DNA from: an uncultured Parabacteroides sp.
Lineage (GTDB): Bacteria; Bacteroidota; Bacteroidia; Bacteroidales; Tannerellaceae
Length of the DNA stretch: 64,000 nt
Assembly: GCA_944325345.1 (NCBI GenBank)
Contig: CALUZV010000007.1
Span: 1 to 64,000, forward strand
Direction: 5' to 3'
Below are positions 62,345 to 64,000 of the stretch, one piece after another (the first letter of the stretch is position 1; every line of letters starts with the position of its first letter). The translations under genes were made by a program, and so were the position numbers. The notes under the pieces are model-generated. The model was not told the DNA's origin. It saw only the letters and a list, made by a program, of their open reading frames with translations, and searched no databases.

Positions 62345-63259
62345 TTAAATTTCGATACCTAAAACTTCACAAATGATGGCCTGCCGAGCGAATAAACCGT
62401 TTCGCGCCTGCTGTATGTAGTAGGCTTTCGGGTTGTCATCGACGTCGTAGGCGATTTCGTTCACACGCGGAAGGGGGTGGAGGATACGCAAGTTGTCCCG
62501 GCTGCCCTCGAGCATGGAATTTTTCAGAATATACACATTCTTGACGCGCTCGTATTCCTCAAGGTCGGTGAATCTTTCCCTTTGGACGCGCGTCATGTAG
62601 AGGATGTCGCTTTGATTGATGATGTCTTCGGTGAAATCCGAGTGCTCGTAGTATTTGATGCCATGTTGATCGCAAAAATTCTTCTGCTCGTCAGGCATCT
62701 TCAGCTCGTCGGGGGCGACGAAATGGAAAGTCGGGTTGAAATGCGACATTCCGACGATGAGCGAATGCACTGTCCGCCCGTACTTCAGGTCTCCGACCAT
62801 GGTGATGGTGAGATCCTCCAGCTTCCCTTGTGTCTTGCGGATGGAATAGAGGTCCAGCATCGTCTGGGATGGGTGTTGATTGGCGCCGTCGCCCGCATTG
62901 ATGATGGGGATGTTGGTAACTTCAGATGCATATCGTGCTGCTCCCTCCAGATAGTGCCTCATGATGATCAAATCTACGTAGTTGCTGACCATCAGGATGG
63001 TGTCTTTCAGCGTTTCTCCCTTAGATGAACTCGTCGTCGAGGCGTCTTGAAAGCCTATCACACGACCTCCAAGCCGATTTACGGCCGTCTCGAAGCTCAA
63101 TCGTGTACGTGTAGAGGGCTCGAAGAACAGTGTCGCTGCAACTTTGCCTTCCAGCAGCTTACGATTGGGGTTCTCTTCAAATTTCCGTGCGTTATCCAAG
63201 ATACGGAGGATGTCTTCCTTCGTACATTGTTCGATCGATACTAAACTTTTGCTTTTCAT
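62345..63259 (-). CDS. pyrB: Aspartate carbamoyltransferase catalytic chain
   Basis: A 304-residue catalytic subunit that joins carbamoyl phosphate to aspartate in pyrimidine synthesis. The carbamoyl-phosphate site [13 protein letters not shown] (about 49-61), the [10 protein letters not shown] motif (about 130-139), the 80s-loop-like SSKGE and the C-terminal HPLPRVNEI are intact. The ATG at 63289 lies within the -7 box; the ATG at 63259 is chosen. Followed by pyrI after 15 nt. Confidence 0.96.
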   Translation of the reverse strand: MKSKSLVSIEQCTKEDILRILDNARKFEENPNRKLLEGKVAATLFFEPSTRTRLSFETAVNRLGGRVIGFQDASTTSSSKGETLKDTILMVSNYVDLIIMRHYLEGAARYASEVTNIPIINAGDGANQHPSQTMLDLYSIRKTQGKLEDLTITMVGDLKYGRTVHSLIVGMSHFNPTFHFVAPDELKMPDEQKNFCDQHGIKYYEHSDFTEDIINQSDILYMTRVQRERFTDLEEYERVKNVYILKNSMLEGSRDNLRILHPLPRVNEIAYDVDDNPKAYYIQQARNGLFARQAIICEVLGIEI

Positions 63260-63286
63260 AGATTGCGTGAAATTTCGTCTTTCGGG

Positions 63287-63294
63287 CAAAGGTA
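63287..63294 (-). promoter_or_regulatory. -7 box of pyrB-pyrI
   Basis: Minus-strand TACCTTTG (complement of CAAAGGTA), 28 nt upstream of the pyrB ATG. Confidence 0.7.
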
Positions 63295-63355
63295 TGAAAA
63301 ATCGCAGAAGTTACCCACTTTTTCCAAAACTTTTTCTCAATTTCTTGTTATTTCG

Positions 63356-64000
63356 TTATTTCAACCTTCCCTCCCACACAAAATAGCCTGAAAAAGATGC
63401 TTTGAGGTCTGTCGGTGCCTCAAAAATCCCAAAAACCGATGACCCGGACCCCGACATCGCCGCATAAACAGCCCCCGCCGCATACATCCTCTCCTTCACC
63501 TCCGCTATTTCGGGATATTTCGGGAAGACGCTTGCCTCGAAATCATTAACCACGGCGTTTTTCCACTCCCTGACGGGCAACTGCACCAGCTCTTTCAGCG
63601 ATTTCGTGGGCTTGCAGGGCTTCGCCTCCGCGTAGGCTTCGGCGGTGGAGACTGCCACCTCGGGTTTGACTAAACATAGGTAGTAGTCGGAGAGGTCGAG
63701 GGCGACGGGCTCCAATTGATCGCCGATTCCGGTCGCAAACGCCGGTACGTCTCGTATGAAAAAGGCGCAATCGGCCCCCAGCTCCGACGCAAGTTGTTCC
63801 AACCGCGCGTTTTCGATCGGGAGTTTCGCTACATCTCGCAATAATCGGAGCATGAAGGCCGCATCCGCCGACCCCCCTCCTATCCCGGCACCGAACGGGA
63901 TGGCTTTCATCAGGTGGATGGCCAATTGCGGGATTTCGTAGTGCACCTGCAGCTTCGCAAGTGCCTTCATGACGAGGTTTTTCTCCGCCGGCAGGTTTAC
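63356..64000 (-). CDS. ispE: 4-Diphosphocytidyl-2-C-methyl-D-erythritol kinase, 3' part
   Basis: The C-terminal 214 codons of a GHMP kinase; the 5' end is beyond the window, and the frame stays open to 64000 (VNLPAEKNLVMKA...). The ATP-binding glycine motif IPFGAGIGGGSADAA (written here in part) and the final SGSGSSVFGIF motif are those of IspE in the MEP isoprenoid pathway. Upstream of pyrB on the same strand with a 96-nt gap. Confidence 0.92.
   Translation of the reverse strand, partial: VNLPAEKNLVMKALAKLQVHYEIPQLAIHLMKAIPFGAGIGGGSADAAFMLRLLRDVAKLPIENARLEQLASELGADCAFFIRDVPAFATGIGDQLEPVALDLSDYYLCLVKPEVAVSTAEAYAEAKPCKPTKSLKELVQLPVREWKNAVVNDFEASVFPKYPEIAEVKERMYAAGAVYAAMSGSGSSVFGIFEAPTDLKASFSGYFVWEGRLK

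Noticed and set aside
63260..63289. Upstream start of pyrB at 63289
   Set aside because: The codons would overlap the -7 box TACCTTTG (63294 to 63287); the ATG at 63259 fits the family start.

Overview
The window is from a Bacteroidales chromosome, probably Tannerellaceae or Porphyromonadaceae-like; genus is not resolved from sequence alone. The signs are: Bacteroidetes-type -7 boxes (TAnnTTTG) placed just upstream of many genes, a UpxY-type capsule antiterminator, three proteins of the Bacteroidales HU-like/DUF4469 family, a type IX secretion plug protein, and a menB-menC-menE block. No tRNA, rRNA, prophage or insertion sequence was found.

Layout. 0.2-21.4 kb is a capsule/exopolysaccharide locus: UpxY antiterminator, WecA-like initiating transferase, Ugd, Wzx flippase, Wzy polymerase, acyl- and acetyltransferases, six glycosyltransferases, UDP-galactopyranose mutase, an SGNH hydrolase with a G9 tract, and Gmd/Fcl for GDP-L-fucose. 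Its centre (about 5.5-15 kb) is visibly AT-rich. It carries a RelE/ParE toxin-antitoxin pair and a three-gene cassette (unknown protein, HEPN-like protein, GIY-YIG-like protein) unrelated to sugar chemistry. A broken PIN toxin gene with an intact antitoxin follows. 22.2-25.6 kb is thrS-infC-rpmI-rplT. 25.6-31.2 kb holds gtrA-like, a TIGR02757 gene, exonuclease III and mfd. A Fic AMPylase gene with a large palindromic operator comes next.

33.0-43.7 kb is an unusual operon. It has a structured leader with a 41-codon ORF, a small membrane protein, a 1032-residue tubulin/FtsZ-superfamily protein, a YbjN-like protein, a zinc-ribbon/TM/MORN protein and five exported proteins of unknown function, and it ends at a good intrinsic terminator. 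This is the strongest candidate for an undescribed system. 43.8-47.8 kb is a MarR-TolC-HlyD-MFS efflux operon whose MFS gene is cut short by repeats. Then come a third DUF4469 gene, menBCE, a dcp-pyrC operon, the T9SS plug gene, an AddB-like nuclease, a PorT-like barrel with a flavin reductase, pyrB-pyrI, and the 3' part of ispE.

The window-wide oddity is in the gaps. Eight arrays of short, mostly palindromic tandem repeats have periods of 21, 22, 22, 23, 23, 23, about 42 and 42 bp, close to two or four DNA helical turns. Each array has its own sequence family. A separate REP-like hairpin family (ATG[TC][TA]TAG head, 9-nt arm, 2-nt loop, 9-nt arm) occurs at three sites and supplies the stop codons of the wecA-like and MFS genes; an ATTGTCAATTG inverted-repeat family supplies those of mfd and pyrI.
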